DNA of 64,000 nucleotides from Halopseudomonas pelagia (GCF_009497895.1 NZ_CP033116.1:2480001-2544000); one strand, 5' to 3'; positions 28,483 through 38,506 are shown, counted from the stretch's first letter. Notes: generated by a model from the letters alone, not told the origin. Numbers and translations are program-made.

Positions 28483-29307
28483 TTAGAGGGGCTGGTTCAT
28501 AGCGTTTTGAGTGGGTGCAGCAGACCCTGATTGCCGTAAAAAGTCCAGCAGCAGGGCGTTAAAATTGTCGGCCTGGTCGATCGGCGTGCCGTGACGGGAG
28601 TCCTCAATGACCTCAAGCCGTGCATCGCCAAGCCGGCTGACATACTCACGCTTGCTTTCGACCGGGGTGTAGTCCTGGTCGCCGCTGATCACCAGCACCG
28701 GGCAATTGATGCGGTCGAGACGGTCACTCACGCCCCAGCCAATAATCGCACGCAGGGATGCCAGGTAAGCACTCCGGTCATTCTCGTTCCAGCGGCTTTC
28801 AAATGTTTCACGAATGGTTGCGTGCTCGGGCTTGGGGAACAGCAGCTTGGCCAACCCGCGAGCGGTTACCGATAACGGCAACACATGGGCAAAGAACAAA
28901 CGTTTGGCGACCATCACGTATTCAGCCGGTTTACGCGGAATCACTTCAGGCGCGCTGTTGACGATGGTCAGGCTAGCGGGCAATTCCGGGCGCTGGGTGG
29001 CCAATTGGAAAGCAATCATGCCGCCCATGGAGATGCCGACGATATGCGGCTTTTCCAGGTTCAATTTCTCGATAAAGGCGATGCAGTCGTCGGCGAAGCC
29101 TTTGATTGAATATCCGCCTTTGGGCTTGTCGCTCTGGCCGTGGCCGCGCATATCCAGGCAGATCACCCGATATTGCGGCAGCAGGCTGGGCAACTGATAT
29201 TCCCAGTCACGGGTGCTGGAGCCCAGACCATGAATCAACAGCACCACTTCACCGTCGCCCTGATCCGTGTAAAACAGGCTACAGCCATTAATCTTCGCGT
29301 GCGGCAT
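28483..29307 (-). CDS. alpha/beta-fold hydrolase
   Basis: A 274-residue cytosolic serine hydrolase. Visible are [33 protein letters not shown], the nucleophile in [14 protein letters not shown], the acid in [12 protein letters not shown], and the His in [31 protein letters not shown] is the standard beginning of this group; an upstream in-frame codon at 29355 is rejected. The group includes esterases and ring-cleavage hydrolases; the substrate cannot be told. It is upstream of ppiA and divergent-adjacent to nothing else, lying tail-on to the LysR gene. Confidence 0.85.
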   Translation of the reverse strand: MPHAKINGCSLFYTDQGDGEVVLLIHGLGSSTRDWEYQLPSLLPQYRVICLDMRGHGQSDKPKGGYSIKGFADDCIAFIEKLNLEKPHIVGISMGGMIAFQLATQRPELPASLTIVNSAPEVIPRKPAEYVMVAKRLFFAHVLPLSVTARGLAKLLFPKPEHATIRETFESRWNENDRSAYLASLRAIIGWGVSDRLDRINCPVLVISGDQDYTPVESKREYVSRLGDARLEVIEDSRHGTPIDQADNFNALLLDFLRQSGSAAPTQNAMNQPL

Positions 29308-29367
29308 GGTCCGGTCCTGTGTGGAGAGATGCAGAGCTTCTATTCTAGCCAGCATCCCGGGCAGATG

Positions 29368-30255
29368 TCAGTTTGTCATCGAATGTTCAATCAACAGGTC
29401 GGCGAGAATGCGCGTGGCCGGCCCCAGCGGTTTGTCCTTGTTGGCGTACAGATACATGTAATGCGAGCGATGCGTGCCTTGTTGCAGCGCGAGGGGAAGC
29501 AGTTGTCCCTGTTGCAGCGGGCGCTCTATAGCATGGTGCGGCAGCCAGGCGAAACCCAGGCCGCTGGCGACCAGGCTGGCGGCGGTGCTGATGCTCGTCA
29601 CTGTCCAGCGTTGCTCGGCGCCGAGCCAGCCGGCGTCAATCGGGTGATGCCCTGAGTCGCGGATAACCACTTGCAGTTGGGTTTGCAGGTCATCATGAGT
29701 CAACTGTCGTTGTAACTGATGCAGGGCATGCTCAGGGTGAGCCACAGCGATGAATTCGACCTGGTTGATCTGGTGCGGCAGATAGCCTGCGATGCTCATG
29801 CCGGAGATCGCCAGGTCAGCAGAGTCATCCAGCAGACAATCCTCCACGCCGGACAATACCTCCTCGCGAAGCTGCACCCGGCAGCCCTGGCTGAGCGGCA
29901 TAAAGGCTTTTAGCGCGGTAGCCAGGCGATCAGTGGGGAAGGCTGCATCCACTACCAGGCGAACCTCGGGCTCCCAGCCTTGATCCATATTGATGGCGAG
30001 CATTTCCAATTGGCTGGCCTGTTTCACCAGCGTACGCGAGCGCCTGAGCAAAACCTCGCCTGCTTCAGTCAGCACTGCCTTGCGACCCTCAATGACCAGC
30101 AGGGGCACGTCGAGCTGCTCCTGCATCTTGGCCACGGTGTAACTGACCGACGATTGCGACCGGTGCATGGCTTCCGCCGCCTGGGCAAAGCCGCCGTGAT
30201 CGACCACGGCCTGCAGGGTGCGCCATTGCTCCAAAGTAACCCGGGGAGCTTTCAT
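29368..30255 (-). CDS. LysR-family transcriptional regulator
   Basis: A 295-residue regulator. The N-terminal winged helix (residues about 5-65) shows TLEQWRTLQAVVDHGGFAQA, AEAMHRSQSSVSYTVAKMQE and the wing GRKAVLTEAGEVLLRRSR. The C-terminal co-inducer domain starts near residue 90 with VRLVVDAAFPTDRLATAL. The frame extends upstream far beyond MKAPR, but the HTH position sets the start at 30255. It is divergent from the small exported protein at 30304 with only a 48-base gap, so it may regulate that gene and itself. Confidence 0.92.
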   Translation of the reverse strand: MKAPRVTLEQWRTLQAVVDHGGFAQAAEAMHRSQSSVSYTVAKMQEQLDVPLLVIEGRKAVLTEAGEVLLRRSRTLVKQASQLEMLAINMDQGWEPEVRLVVDAAFPTDRLATALKAFMPLSQGCRVQLREEVLSGVEDCLLDDSADLAISGMSIAGYLPHQINQVEFIAVAHPEHALHQLQRQLTHDDLQTQLQVVIRDSGHHPIDAGWLGAEQRWTVTSISTAASLVASGLGFAWLPHHAIERPLQQGQLLPLALQQGTHRSHYMYLYANKDKPLGPATRILADLLIEHSMTN

Positions 30256-30303
30256 CGTGGATATCTCTGGCGTACTCTGAACGTCAATTGAACGGGAGCT
30301 GTC

Positions 30304-30645
30304 ATGATGAAATTCTTGTCCATGCTGATATTGATGATGTTGTCGATGCCGTTGTTTGCGCAGAGCATTACGGCCGTTAACAAGCCCTTTCCTATTGAAG
30401 TGGAGCTTGAAGGTGAGGCTTTGGGCATTCGTGCGTCCAGCGGGCAGATCAGCAACATCGCCACGGTTACGCTCAGCAACAGCGGTGACCAGACCGTGTT
30501 GTGTGAAGCCACCTTCGTCAACGGCCCTGAGCGCCCTTACGTCAACCGCGCCAGGCTTAATCCGGGTGAGGAAACGGTGGTGACTCAAGCGTTCAGCCGT
30601 GAAATCGTCCGGGTGCGTGTGTCGGTCGCCTGCTCTGCGCAATAG
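30304..30645 (+). CDS. small exported protein of unknown function
   Basis: A 113-residue protein with an N-terminal signal peptide (MMKFLSMLILMMLSMPLFAQ, cut after FAQ) and a mature part of about 93 residues with two cysteines that could form a disulfide (VLCEATF and VACSAQ). The sequence SGQISNIATVTLSNSGDQTV suggests a small beta-sandwich. GGGAGCTGTC before the first ATG gives a good ribosome site; the second ATG at 30307 is nearly as good. Homologues of this size occur in pseudomonads, sometimes with misleading enzyme names. Confidence 0.75.
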   Translation: MMKFLSMLILMMLSMPLFAQSITAVNKPFPIEVELEGEALGIRASSGQISNIATVTLSNSGDQTVLCEATFVNGPERPYVNRARLNPGEETVVTQAFSREIVRVRVSVACSAQ

Positions 30646-30703
30646 TAGTATTCATTTGCTCGATAGATAAAGGGCTAATACCGGGTTTCTTTATCGATTC
30701 TGT

Positions 30704-31693
30704 TCAGCGGTATTCGCCTGGCGTCAGCCCCGTCCATTTTTTGAACGCTCGATGGAAAGCCGAAGGTTCGGAGAAACCGAGCAGGGCGGCGATGTCCTGG
30801 ATGGGCAGATCCTGGCGCGTCAGATGATAGATCGCGATATCTCGCCGCAAATGATCCTTTAGCTCCTGCCATGAGGTACCTTCCTCGCGCAGGTGCCGGC
30901 GTAACGTCGGCGGACTCATATTCAGCTGAGCGGCTATGGCTTCCATGTCCGGCATGTCAGCGCCGACCCGCTTACCGATCAATTGTCGCAAACGGCTCGA
31001 CAGGCTGTTACCAAAGTCGCGCCGCGACAGCAGGTCAGCCGGTGAATGGGCCAGAAAGCGCTTCAGCGTTCGCTCATCCTGAATCAGTGGCATCTGTAGG
31101 TAGCTGGTGCGCATGGCGACTGCGGTCACTGGCTGAGCGAACTCCAAGGGGCAACCAAAGATCAGTTCGTATTCCCGGTAGTGTGTGGGGGCAGGGTAGT
31201 CGAAACAGGCGGTTTCCAGCGGAATCCGTTTGCCGATCAACCAGCTCCCCAGCCGATGCCAGATCACCAGCAATGACTCGGTCAGAAAATGGTCAGGGTC
31301 GTCCATCATGCTGGTGTCGATTTCCAACCAGCTCAACCCACCCTCCTGGCGCAACTGCACACGAGGTGCGTCGGCGAACAGTCCATAAAACAACATGCCG
31401 CGTTGCAGTGCCTTTTCCAGCGTCGGGCAGTGAATCAGGGAATGGCACATCATTGCGAAGGTGCCGGGCTTGCTGGCGCTGCGGCCCAGTCCCATATATT
31501 CGTCGTTCAGCGTCTGCCAGGTGAGCTGCACCAGTCGCGCGTACTGCTCAGGGTCGACTCGCGCACGCGGCTGGCTGAGCAACTCCGGGTTAATTCCGGC
31601 CGCGTGCAACAAAGCGTGGCCATCGTGCTTGTGGCGTTCTGCACCGCGCAGTACTGCCTGCACAAAATGGATGGCGACCGACCTGTTGTTCAT
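30704..31693 (-). CDS. AraC-family transcriptional regulator
   Basis: A 329-residue regulator with the arabinose-binding-like N-terminal domain found in OruR-type proteins and a C-terminal double helix-turn-helix of about 100 residues: MEAIAAQLNMSPPTLRRHLR, then DIAIYHLTRQDLPIQDIAAL and FSEPSAFHRAFKKWTGLTP. ATG at 31693 (MNNRSVAIHF) is preferred to the upstream codon at 31768. It is divergent from the acyl-CoA dehydrogenase gene (152 bases between), which it could control. Confidence 0.92.
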   Translation of the reverse strand: MNNRSVAIHFVQAVLRGAERHKHDGHALLHAAGINPELLSQPRARVDPEQYARLVQLTWQTLNDEYMGLGRSASKPGTFAMMCHSLIHCPTLEKALQRGMLFYGLFADAPRVQLRQEGGLSWLEIDTSMMDDPDHFLTESLLVIWHRLGSWLIGKRIPLETACFDYPAPTHYREYELIFGCPLEFAQPVTAVAMRTSYLQMPLIQDERTLKRFLAHSPADLLSRRDFGNSLSSRLRQLIGKRVGADMPDMEAIAAQLNMSPPTLRRHLREEGTSWQELKDHLRRDIAIYHLTRQDLPIQDIAALLGFSEPSAFHRAFKKWTGLTPGEYR

Positions 31694-31845
31694 GAAAGCA
31701 GCCTTTCTGGTAGATGCTAGCGAGTTAGCCACAGCGATCCCGCCCCCGCAACCCGGCGAAATGGTCAATTGTGGTGAGCGTTCGGGTCATTGAGGCCAGG
31801 CGACTGCCGACCTACTCTGAGGTATAACCATAAGGAGTCAGCCCC

Positions 31846-32985
31846 ATGCAGCGCATCCATTTTGATACCGAGCACAATCTGTTTCGCGAGTCCTTTCGCA
31901 CTTTTCTGCAGAAAGAGGTGGTGCCGCATCAGGAGCGTTGGGAAGAAGCGGGTATGGTGGATCGCGAGGTGTGGACCAAGGCCGGGGAAATGGGATTTTT
32001 GCTGCCCTGGGCGAATGAGGCATACGGCGGGCTGGGGCTGAAGGACTTTCGCTATGAACAGATCATGAGCGAGGAGCTGGCCTACATTAACGAGCCGGGC
32101 TTCATGTTGCCTCTGCACTCGGCGCTCTGCGGGCCCTACATCACCGAGTACGGCAATGAAGAGCAGAAACAGCGTTTTCTGCCGGCGATTATTCGCGGCG
32201 AGTGCATTCTAGCTGTAGCGATGACCGAGCCTGGCGCGGGCTCTGACCTGGCTGGCATGCGCACCAGCGCGGTGGATAAGGGCGATCATTATCTGCTCAA
32301 CGGCTCGAAAACCTATATCTCCAACGGCCTGCTCAGCGATCTGGTGATAGTCGCGGCCAAGACCGATCCGGAGAACAAACATGCGATGGGGCTGTTTCTG
32401 GTTGAGCGGGGCATGCCGGGCTTTGAGCGGGGGCGCAAACTGAAGAAGCTCGGTATGCACAGCCAGGATACCGCCGAGCTGTTCTTCAACGACGTCAAAG
32501 TGCCCAAGGCCAATCTGTTGGGTGAGGGCAACGCGGGATTCATCTATCTGATGCAGATGCTCGCCCAGGAACGTCTGACCAATGCCTGCGGTGCGGTGGC
32601 TGGAGCCGAAGCTGCCTTTCAGGCGACGATGGAATATGTGAAAGAGCGCAAGGCCTTTGGTCGCGCGGTGGCTGATTTTCAGAATACCCGCTTCAAACTG
32701 GCCGAGATGCGCACCCAGATTGACGTCGCGCAGGTATTTGTCGACCGCTGCGTGATGGACCATAACGAGAAAAAGCTCACCGCCGAAGTGGCTGCCGAGG
32801 CCAAGTTGTTTACTACCGAGTTGTTGGGGCGAGTGGTGGACGAGGGTGTGCAGCTGCATGGCGGCGCGGGGTATATGTGGGAATACCCAATCTGCCGCAT
32901 GTACGCCAACGCGCGGATTCAGCGCATCTTTGCCGGTACGTCGGAGATCATGAAGGAGATTATCAGTCGGGGGTTGAAGTTGTAG
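31846..32985 (+). CDS. acyl-CoA dehydrogenase
   Basis: A 379-residue FAD enzyme that forms the trans-2 double bond in beta-oxidation. Signature 1 is AVAMTEPGAGSDL and signature 2 region VQLHGGAGYMWEYPICRMYA with RIFAGTSEIMKEI. The usual C-terminal base Glu (YEGT) is Ala here (FAGTSE), but Glu242 in LAQERL matches the position used by long-chain and isovaleryl-CoA dehydrogenases, so the enzyme is expected to be active with that type of base. It is transcribed away from the AraC regulator. Electron-transfer flavoprotein genes are not in view. Confidence 0.93.
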   Translation: MQRIHFDTEHNLFRESFRTFLQKEVVPHQERWEEAGMVDREVWTKAGEMGFLLPWANEAYGGLGLKDFRYEQIMSEELAYINEPGFMLPLHSALCGPYITEYGNEEQKQRFLPAIIRGECILAVAMTEPGAGSDLAGMRTSAVDKGDHYLLNGSKTYISNGLLSDLVIVAAKTDPENKHAMGLFLVERGMPGFERGRKLKKLGMHSQDTAELFFNDVKVPKANLLGEGNAGFIYLMQMLAQERLTNACGAVAGAEAAFQATMEYVKERKAFGRAVADFQNTRFKLAEMRTQIDVAQVFVDRCVMDHNEKKLTAEVAAEAKLFTTELLGRVVDEGVQLHGGAGYMWEYPICRMYANARIQRIFAGTSEIMKEIISRGLKL

Positions 32986-33052
32986 GGTAGAGCGCTTGCA
33001 TGCTTGCGGCTGAACTTTAATCCATGTGCCTGGCCGACTATTCCCCGGCGAT

Positions 33053-33460
33053 GTGCTGGTGGGATAGTCACCGCATTACGCGTGACTCCGCTTGGATTCC
33101 CGCCTGCGCGGGAATGACGAGGTTTGTGGGGTAGGGCAGCAGCCAACCACCTACTAACCAACACACTCCGTCGTCATCCTCGCGAATGCGGGGATCCAAG
33201 CGGTGTGTCGGGTGGCAAGGTGCTGCCGGGATAGCCACAGGGTTAGACGTAACTCCGCTTGGATTCCCGCCTGCGCGGGAATGACGAGGTTTGTGGGGTA
33301 GGGCAGCAGCCAACCACCTACTAACCAACACACCCCGTCGTCATCCTCGCGAATGCGGGGATCCAAGCGGTGTGTCGGGTGGCAAGGTGCTGCCGGGATA
33401 GCCACAGGGTTAGACGTAACTCCGCTTGGATTCCCGCCTGCGCGGGAATGACGGTGGGAG
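33053..33460. repeat. 167-bp tandem repeat with paired REP palindromes
   Basis: The REP word GGATTCCCGCCTGCGCGGGAATGACG-type begins at 33094, 33261 and 33428, exactly 167 bases apart. The two full units are almost identical and hold two palindromes in opposite orientation (the second around the CCTCGCGAATGCGGGGATCC part), so each unit is BIME-like. Sequence before 33094 shows partial similarity to the unit end, and the third copy is truncated. The wider gap 32986-33535 holds no credible gene. Confidence 0.92.
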
Positions 33461-33497
33461 AGAACCGCTTGAGGGGATGAGCAGAAAAAACAGACAC

Positions 33498-33528
33498 AAA
33501 AAAGCCCGTGCATCAGCACAGGCTTTTT
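33498..33528 (-). terminator. terminator after tRNA-Asn
   Basis: AAAAAGCC with GTGC and GCAC/GGCTTTTT stem with two small bulges, directly after the tRNA 3' end on the reverse strand. Confidence 0.8.
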
Positions 33529-33535
33529 CAAATAG

Positions 33536-33611
33536 TGGCTCCGCGACCAGGACTCGAACCTGGGACCCAATGATTAACAGTCATTTGCTCTACCAACTGA
33601 GCTATCGCGGA
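33536..33611 (-). tRNA. tRNA-Asn (anticodon GTT)
   Basis: A 76-base cloverleaf on the reverse strand. Acceptor arm TCCGCGA pairs with TCGCGGA, anticodon GTT lies in GACTGTTAATC, the T-loop is GGTTCGAGTCC, and CCA is encoded. A terminator follows at once. Confidence 0.97.
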
Positions 33612-33692
33612 TCGGACGCTGCGCACTTTATCAAAAATATGATCCAAGTCAACGTCTTGGGGCACCTTTTTATCAAAGTGCGCAGCTTCATA

Positions 33693-34904
33693 TCAGCCCT
33701 TGGTAGTAAGCAATACCTGCGCCATTGCATTGGCCACGTGGTCAATATTGCCGTGATTCAGCGCCGCTACGCAGATGCGCCCACTCCCCACCGCGTAAAT
33801 CCCGAAATCCTCAGCCAAGGTCGCAACCTGTAGTTGCGTCAACCCGGAATAGGAGAACATCCCGCGTTGGTGCTGGATAAAGTCCACGTCGCTGGCCACG
33901 CCAGCGGCCTTGAGCTTTTCTACCAGGGCCTGGCGCATCAGGCGGATGCGGTCGCGCATCTCAGCCAGTTCCTCCTCCCAAAGCTCATACAGCGCAGGAT
34001 CGGTCAGCACCTTGGCGACCACCTTGGCGCCGTGGGTCGGCGGGTTGGAGTAGTTGGTGCGGATCACCCGTTTAAGCTGCGACATGACCATCGCGCTTTC
34101 TACCTTGCTCTCAGTCACCAGGGTCAGGGCGCCTACGCGCTCGCCGTACAGCGAAAAGGATTTGGAGAACGAGCTGGCGATGAACATCGGCAGACCGGAC
34201 TCGGCGAACAGGCGCACGGCAATGGCATCGTCCTGCAGGTTGTCGCCAAAGCCCTGATAGGCGATATCCAGGAAGGGCACATGTTTGCGACGCTGCACTA
34301 CGTCGATAACCCGCGTCCAGTCGGCGAAGGACAGGTCGGCGCCGGTCGGGTTGTGGCAGCAGGCGTGAAGCAGCACCACGCTGCCCTCGGGCAGGGCTTC
34401 AATACCTTGCAGCATGCCTTCCAGATCCACCCCATGGGTGGTCGGGTTGTAATAGGGGTAGTTCACCACCTCAAAGCCGGCGGCCTCGAACAGCGCGCGG
34501 TGGTTTTCCCAGCTTGGATCGCTGATCGCGACCAGGCGCTTGTCGAGCAGGCGATAAAGGAAATCCGCACCCAGCTTCAACGCGCCGGTGCCGCCCAAGG
34601 CTTGCGCGGTAATCAGTTTGCCGGATTGCAGCAGCGGCGAATCGGTGCCGAACAGCAGCGTCTGCACAGCCTGGTCATAAGGCGCCAGACCTTCCATCGG
34701 CAGGTAGGCCCGTGCGGCGTGCTCAGCGACGCGCGCTTCTTCAGCAGCCTGCACGGCGCGCAACAAGGGCACCTTGCCGTTTTCATCGTAATACACCCCG
34801 ACACCCAGGTTGACCTTGTCAGCACGGGTATCGGCATTGAAGGCTTCGTTCAGGCCAAGAATCGGGTCGCGTGGAGCCATTTCAATAGGGGAGAACAGAG
34901 TCAT
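33693..34904 (-). CDS. aromatic/aspartate aminotransferase (class I)
   Basis: A 403-residue PLP enzyme that transfers amino groups between aromatic amino acids or aspartate and 2-oxoglutarate. MTLFSPIEMAPRDPILGLNE is the classic beginning. The PLP lysine is in SSFSKSFSLYGERVG, with HACCHNPTGAD and DIAYQGFGD nearby, and the C-terminal RICVAALN arginine that binds the substrate carboxylate. In P. aeruginosa this gene (PA3139-type, tyrosine aminotransferase group) is also divergent from uvrB, from memory. The upstream in-frame codon at 34952 is rejected. The symbol tyrB, phhC or aspC cannot be decided from sequence alone. Confidence 0.9.
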   Translation of the reverse strand: MTLFSPIEMAPRDPILGLNEAFNADTRADKVNLGVGVYYDENGKVPLLRAVQAAEEARVAEHAARAYLPMEGLAPYDQAVQTLLFGTDSPLLQSGKLITAQALGGTGALKLGADFLYRLLDKRLVAISDPSWENHRALFEAAGFEVVNYPYYNPTTHGVDLEGMLQGIEALPEGSVVLLHACCHNPTGADLSFADWTRVIDVVQRRKHVPFLDIAYQGFGDNLQDDAIAVRLFAESGLPMFIASSFSKSFSLYGERVGALTLVTESKVESAMVMSQLKRVIRTNYSNPPTHGAKVVAKVLTDPALYELWEEELAEMRDRIRLMRQALVEKLKAAGVASDVDFIQHQRGMFSYSGLTQLQVATLAEDFGIYAVGSGRICVAALNHGNIDHVANAMAQVLLTTKG

Positions 34905-35090
34905 GGTATCGGCAAACTCAAAGCAGGTGGGTGGGGTAGAACCGGCGGCCATTATAAACAGACAAGCCCTTGTGTGCGAGTGCGGCGGCGAGTGCAGTAT
35001 GGTGAAACCCTTTACCGATCAAGGGTGTCAGAAGGAGGGCGCACGCAGTGATATAGTAGTCACCGATTTTCAGCCCGGAAGCCCGTATTC

Positions 35091-37112
35091 ATGAGCCAAT
35101 TCAAGCTACAAACCCGTTTTCAGCCCGCCGGCGACCAGCCCACGGCCATCGCGCAGCTGGTGGAAGGCCTGGAAGCAGGGCTGTCGCACCAGACGTTGCT
35201 CGGGGTAACCGGCTCCGGCAAGACCTTTACCATTGCCAATGTGATCCAGCAGGTGCAGCGCCCGGCGATCATCATGGCGCCGAACAAGACCTTGGCCGCG
35301 CAGTTGTACGGCGAGTTTCGCGAGTTCTTCCCGAATAACTCGGTTGAATACTTCGTTTCCTATTACGACTATTACCAGCCCGAGGCCTATGTGCCGTCCT
35401 CGGACACCTTTATCGAAAAGGACGCGTCGATCAACGACCATATTGAGCAGATGCGTCTGTCCGCGACCAAGGCCCTGCTTGAGCGGCCCGATGCGATTAT
35501 CGTTGCTACGGTGTCAGCTATTTATGGCTTGGGTGATCCGGCTTCTTATTTGCGCATGGTGTTGCATGTCGATCGCGGGGATCAGCTCGATCAGCGCTCG
35601 CTGCTGCGCCGTCTCGCCGAGCTGCAGTACACGCGCAACGATATGGAGTTATCCCGGGCCAATTATCGCGTGCGTGGGGATGTCATCGACATCTTCCCGG
35701 CGGAATCCGATCTGGAAGCGATTCGTATCGAATTGTTCGACGACGTGGTCGAAACCATCAGCTATTTTGATCCGCTGACGGGTGAAGTATTACGTAAGGT
35801 TCCGCGCGTAACTATCTATCCTAAATCACATTATGTTACGCCTAGGGAAAAGCTGCTGGACGCGGTTGAGCTGATCAAGGTCGAGCTGGCGGAGCGCCTC
35901 GAGATACTCAAAAGCCAGAACAAGCTAGTGGAAGCTCAGCGTCTGGAGCAACGCACGCGCTTCGATATGGAGATGATCCTCGAGCTGGGTTACTGCAACG
36001 GCATCGAAAACTATTCCCGCTACCTGTCCGGCCGCGGACATGGTCAGGCGCCGCCAACGCTGTTCGATTATCTGCCGAAGAATGCGTTGCTGATCATCGA
36101 TGAGTCCCACGTCTCCGTGCCCCAGGTCGGCGCCATGTACAAGGGCGACCGCTCGCGCAAGGAAACCTTGGTGGAGTACGGCTTCCGTCTGCCGTCGGCG
36201 CTTGACAACCGCCCAATGCGTTTCGATGAGTGGGAACTGATCTCGCCGCAGGCGATTTTCGTATCCGCCACGCCGGGCCCTTATGAGGCAGAGCACGCCG
36301 GGCGCACGGTGGAGCAGGTGGTGCGGCCCACCGGTCTGGTCGATCCATTGATTGAAGTGCGGCCGGCGACCAGTCAGGTGGATGACTTGTTATCAGAAAT
36401 CGCCTTGCGCGCGGCCAAGGAAGAGCGGGTGTTGGTTACCACCCTGACCAAGCGCATGGCTGAAGACCTCACCGATTACCTGTCTGATCATGGCGTGCGG
36501 GTGCGTTATCTGCACTCGGACATCGATACGGTTGAGCGGGTAGAGATTATTCGTGACCTGCGAATTGGCGCTTTTGATGTGCTGGTTGGCATTAACTTGT
36601 TGCGCGAAGGTCTTGATATGCCGGAGGTTTCTCTTGTGGCTATTCTGGATGCGGACAAGGAAGGCTTCCTGCGTTCCGAGCGTTCATTGATCCAAACCAT
36701 CGGCCGTGCGGCGCGTAACCTCAACGGCAAGGCGATCCTCTATGCCGACCGGATGACCGGCTCGATGGAGCGTGCGATTGGCGAAACCGAGCGGCGCCGT
36801 GAGAAGCAGATCGCCTTTAACCTTGAACACAATATTACGCCTATCGGAATTACCAAAAGCGTTCAGGACATCATGGAAGGCGCCGTGGTGCCGGGTAGCA
36901 ACAGCCGTTCTAACAAACGCAAGAAGCTCAAGGCCGCCGAGGATGCCGCGGAGTACAGCGCAGCGCAGCTCCGCTCACCCTCGGAGATCACCAAACGCAT
37001 CAAGCAGCTGGAAGAGAAGATGTATCACCATGCGCGCGATCTGGAGTTTGAGGCTGCTGCAGGTATGCGGGACGAGATTCAGAAGCTGCGTAATCAACTG
37101 CTTAAGGTGTAA
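35091..37112 (+). CDS. uvrB: excinuclease ABC subunit UvrB
   Basis: A 673-residue damage-verification helicase of nucleotide excision repair; it is loaded by UvrA and recruits UvrC. Walker A GVTGSGKT is at residues 38-45, the beta-hairpin region [20 protein letters not shown] lies next to it, then [12 protein letters not shown], helicase motifs V and VI ([29 protein letters not shown]) and the C-terminal UvrB/UvrC motif [20 protein letters not shown]. It is divergent from the aminotransferase gene (186 bases). No certain LexA box was seen in that gap. Confidence 0.98.
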   Translation: MSQFKLQTRFQPAGDQPTAIAQLVEGLEAGLSHQTLLGVTGSGKTFTIANVIQQVQRPAIIMAPNKTLAAQLYGEFREFFPNNSVEYFVSYYDYYQPEAYVPSSDTFIEKDASINDHIEQMRLSATKALLERPDAIIVATVSAIYGLGDPASYLRMVLHVDRGDQLDQRSLLRRLAELQYTRNDMELSRANYRVRGDVIDIFPAESDLEAIRIELFDDVVETISYFDPLTGEVLRKVPRVTIYPKSHYVTPREKLLDAVELIKVELAERLEILKSQNKLVEAQRLEQRTRFDMEMILELGYCNGIENYSRYLSGRGHGQAPPTLFDYLPKNALLIIDESHVSVPQVGAMYKGDRSRKETLVEYGFRLPSALDNRPMRFDEWELISPQAIFVSATPGPYEAEHAGRTVEQVVRPTGLVDPLIEVRPATSQVDDLLSEIALRAAKEERVLVTTLTKRMAEDLTDYLSDHGVRVRYLHSDIDTVERVEIIRDLRIGAFDVLVGINLLREGLDMPEVSLVAILDADKEGFLRSERSLIQTIGRAARNLNGKAILYADRMTGSMERAIGETERRREKQIAFNLEHNITPIGITKSVQDIMEGAVVPGSNSRSNKRKKLKAAEDAAEYSAAQLRSPSEITKRIKQLEEKMYHHARDLEFEAAAGMRDEIQKLRNQLLKV

Positions 37113-37128
37113 GTCTTAGGCACCGCTT

Positions 37129-37655
37129 GGATCCCCGCCTTCGCGGGGATGACGGGGAGTGGTGTGGCTAGGCCGAAGCCAAAGCTGGGCAATACACCGA
37201 TCACCCTCCAAGACCCCGTCATTCCCGCGTACTCGGGAAATTCATTTTGACCTTTGCCGCCAGCACAAATGCTCCTCGCCTGACCCCGACAGTGGATCCC
37301 CGCGTTCGCGAGGATGACGAGCGTGGGGGCTGGCAGCGGGGAGTTTGGGCCAATGCGCCGAGCCGCGCACCACACCCCGTCATTCCCGCGCATGCGGGAA
37401 TCCATTTTGACCTTTGCAGCTAGCACGGATGCTCCGCGCCTGACCCCGAAAATGGATCCCCGCGATCGCGAGGATGACGAATTGGGGGCGGACTATGGGA
37501 GGTTGGGGCCAATACTCCGAGCCGCCCTCAACCCCCGTCATTCCCGCGCACGCGGGAATCCATTTTGACTTTTTTGGCTCATACAGATGCTCCGCGCTCA
37601 ACCCCGACAATGGATCCCCGCGTTCGCGAGGATGACGGAGTGGGGGCGTACGATG
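37129..37655. repeat. tandem array of ~160-bp dual-REP units, left part
   Basis: After uvrB a lone REP palindrome (37129-37157) is followed by at least three units of about 160 bases, marked by ATTCCCGCG at about 37221, 37382 and 37540. Each unit has two palindromes in opposite orientation (ATTCCCGCGCATGCGGGAAT type and GGATCCCCGC/GCGAGGATGACG type) and a conserved spacer (TTTTGACCTTTGC and CCGAGCCGC words). The array is interrupted at 37656 by the IS66 element and goes on at 40206. Confidence 0.9.
37648..37655. repeat. 8-bp target site duplication, left copy
   Basis: GTACGATG directly before the left end of the IS66 element; the same eight bases follow the right end at 40206-40213. Eight bases is the IS66-family value. 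Confidence 0.93.
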
Positions 37656-37737
37656 GTAACCGTCCGGTAATCACATCTTGAGGCTGACAACGGTACGGTC
37701 AGGATAGTGTCCACTTATTCTTTAGTGGACACTTGTC

Positions 37738-38100
37738 ATGAACACATCAAGCGTAGTCAAGCCCGCACCGAAGCGTCGCCGCTTCACGTCAGACTTCAAA
37801 GCCTCTATCGTTGCTGCTTGCCTGGAACCCGGGGTCTCCGTATCGCGCATTGCACTGGATAACCGTCTGAACGCCAACATGGTCCGCCGTTGGATCAGAG
37901 AGTCACAGCGCAGCGATACTCGTTATTCAACACCTTCATTTGTGCCGGTAAAGCTACCAGCACCTGCCTTGTCATCCGAGACCCGCCCGCATAGTGCTAT
38001 CCGTATCGAAATACCCCACACTGGCGGCGCCGTTGTCGTTGAGTGGCCTACTGAGCAGGCACACCAATGCGCAGCCTTACTGCGTGATCTGCTGCGATGA
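37738..38100 (+). CDS. tnpA: IS66 accessory protein TnpA
   Basis: A 120-residue protein of the IS66 OrfA group. Its helix-turn-helix (about residues 15-55, RRRFTSDFKASIVAACLEPG and SVSRIALDNRLNANMVRRWI) resembles the transposase_8 / IS3 OrfA type. It is required for transposition in related elements, with unclear precise role. Its stop overlaps the tnpB start by four bases (ATGA). Confidence 0.93.
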   Translation: MNTSSVVKPAPKRRRFTSDFKASIVAACLEPGVSVSRIALDNRLNANMVRRWIRESQRSDTRYSTPSFVPVKLPAPALSSETRPHSAIRIEIPHTGGAVVVEWPTEQAHQCAALLRDLLR

Positions 38101-38432
38101 TCCGTATCGACGAAATCTGGTTGGCAACCGAGCCGCTGGATATGCGTGCCGGCCCGGATAAAGCCCTAGCACGCGTTATTGCTGTCTTCGGGGCGGCCAG
38201 ACCGCACTGTGCTTATCTGTTTGCCAACAACCGCGGTAATCGGATGAAGGTCCTGGTGCATGATGGTCTGGGTATCTGGTTGTGTGCCCGACGTCTGAAC
38301 CGGGGCAAGTTTCACTGGGCCGACACCTGGCGCGGTGACCGGGTAAACCTGACCAATGAACAGCTCATGGCACTGGCTCAAGGACTGCCTTGGCAGCGTA
38401 TCGGTGACGCCGGCATCATCTCGGTACTTTAA
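38097..38432 (+). CDS. tnpB: IS66 accessory protein TnpB
   Basis: A 111-residue protein of the IS66 Orf2 family. The family core is visible: LDMRAGPDKALARV, AYLFANNRGNRMKVLVHDG, GIWLCARRLNRGKFHW. Family members usually have DMRKGIDGL at the first block, so GPDKAL is a mild deviation. Overlap with tnpA suggests translational coupling. Confidence 0.92.
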   Translation: MIRIDEIWLATEPLDMRAGPDKALARVIAVFGAARPHCAYLFANNRGNRMKVLVHDGLGIWLCARRLNRGKFHWADTWRGDRVNLTNEQLMALAQGLPWQRIGDAGIISVL

Positions 38433-38506
38433 GCATAGCCTGCTGCCAAGCGCCATAACCCGAAGGGTGTATGCACAGCCAGCTGCGGGTTGGGCATACT
38501 ACCTCC

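Noticed and set aside
33834..35051. Long forward frame opposite the aminotransferase gene
   Set aside because: Antisense shadow; His/Gln/Gly-rich translation without a domain, while the reverse frame is a clear class I aminotransferase.
34905..35090. LexA box in the uvrB promoter gap
   Set aside because: uvrB is SOS-controlled in some species, but no clear CTG-N10-CAG site with the right core was read here.
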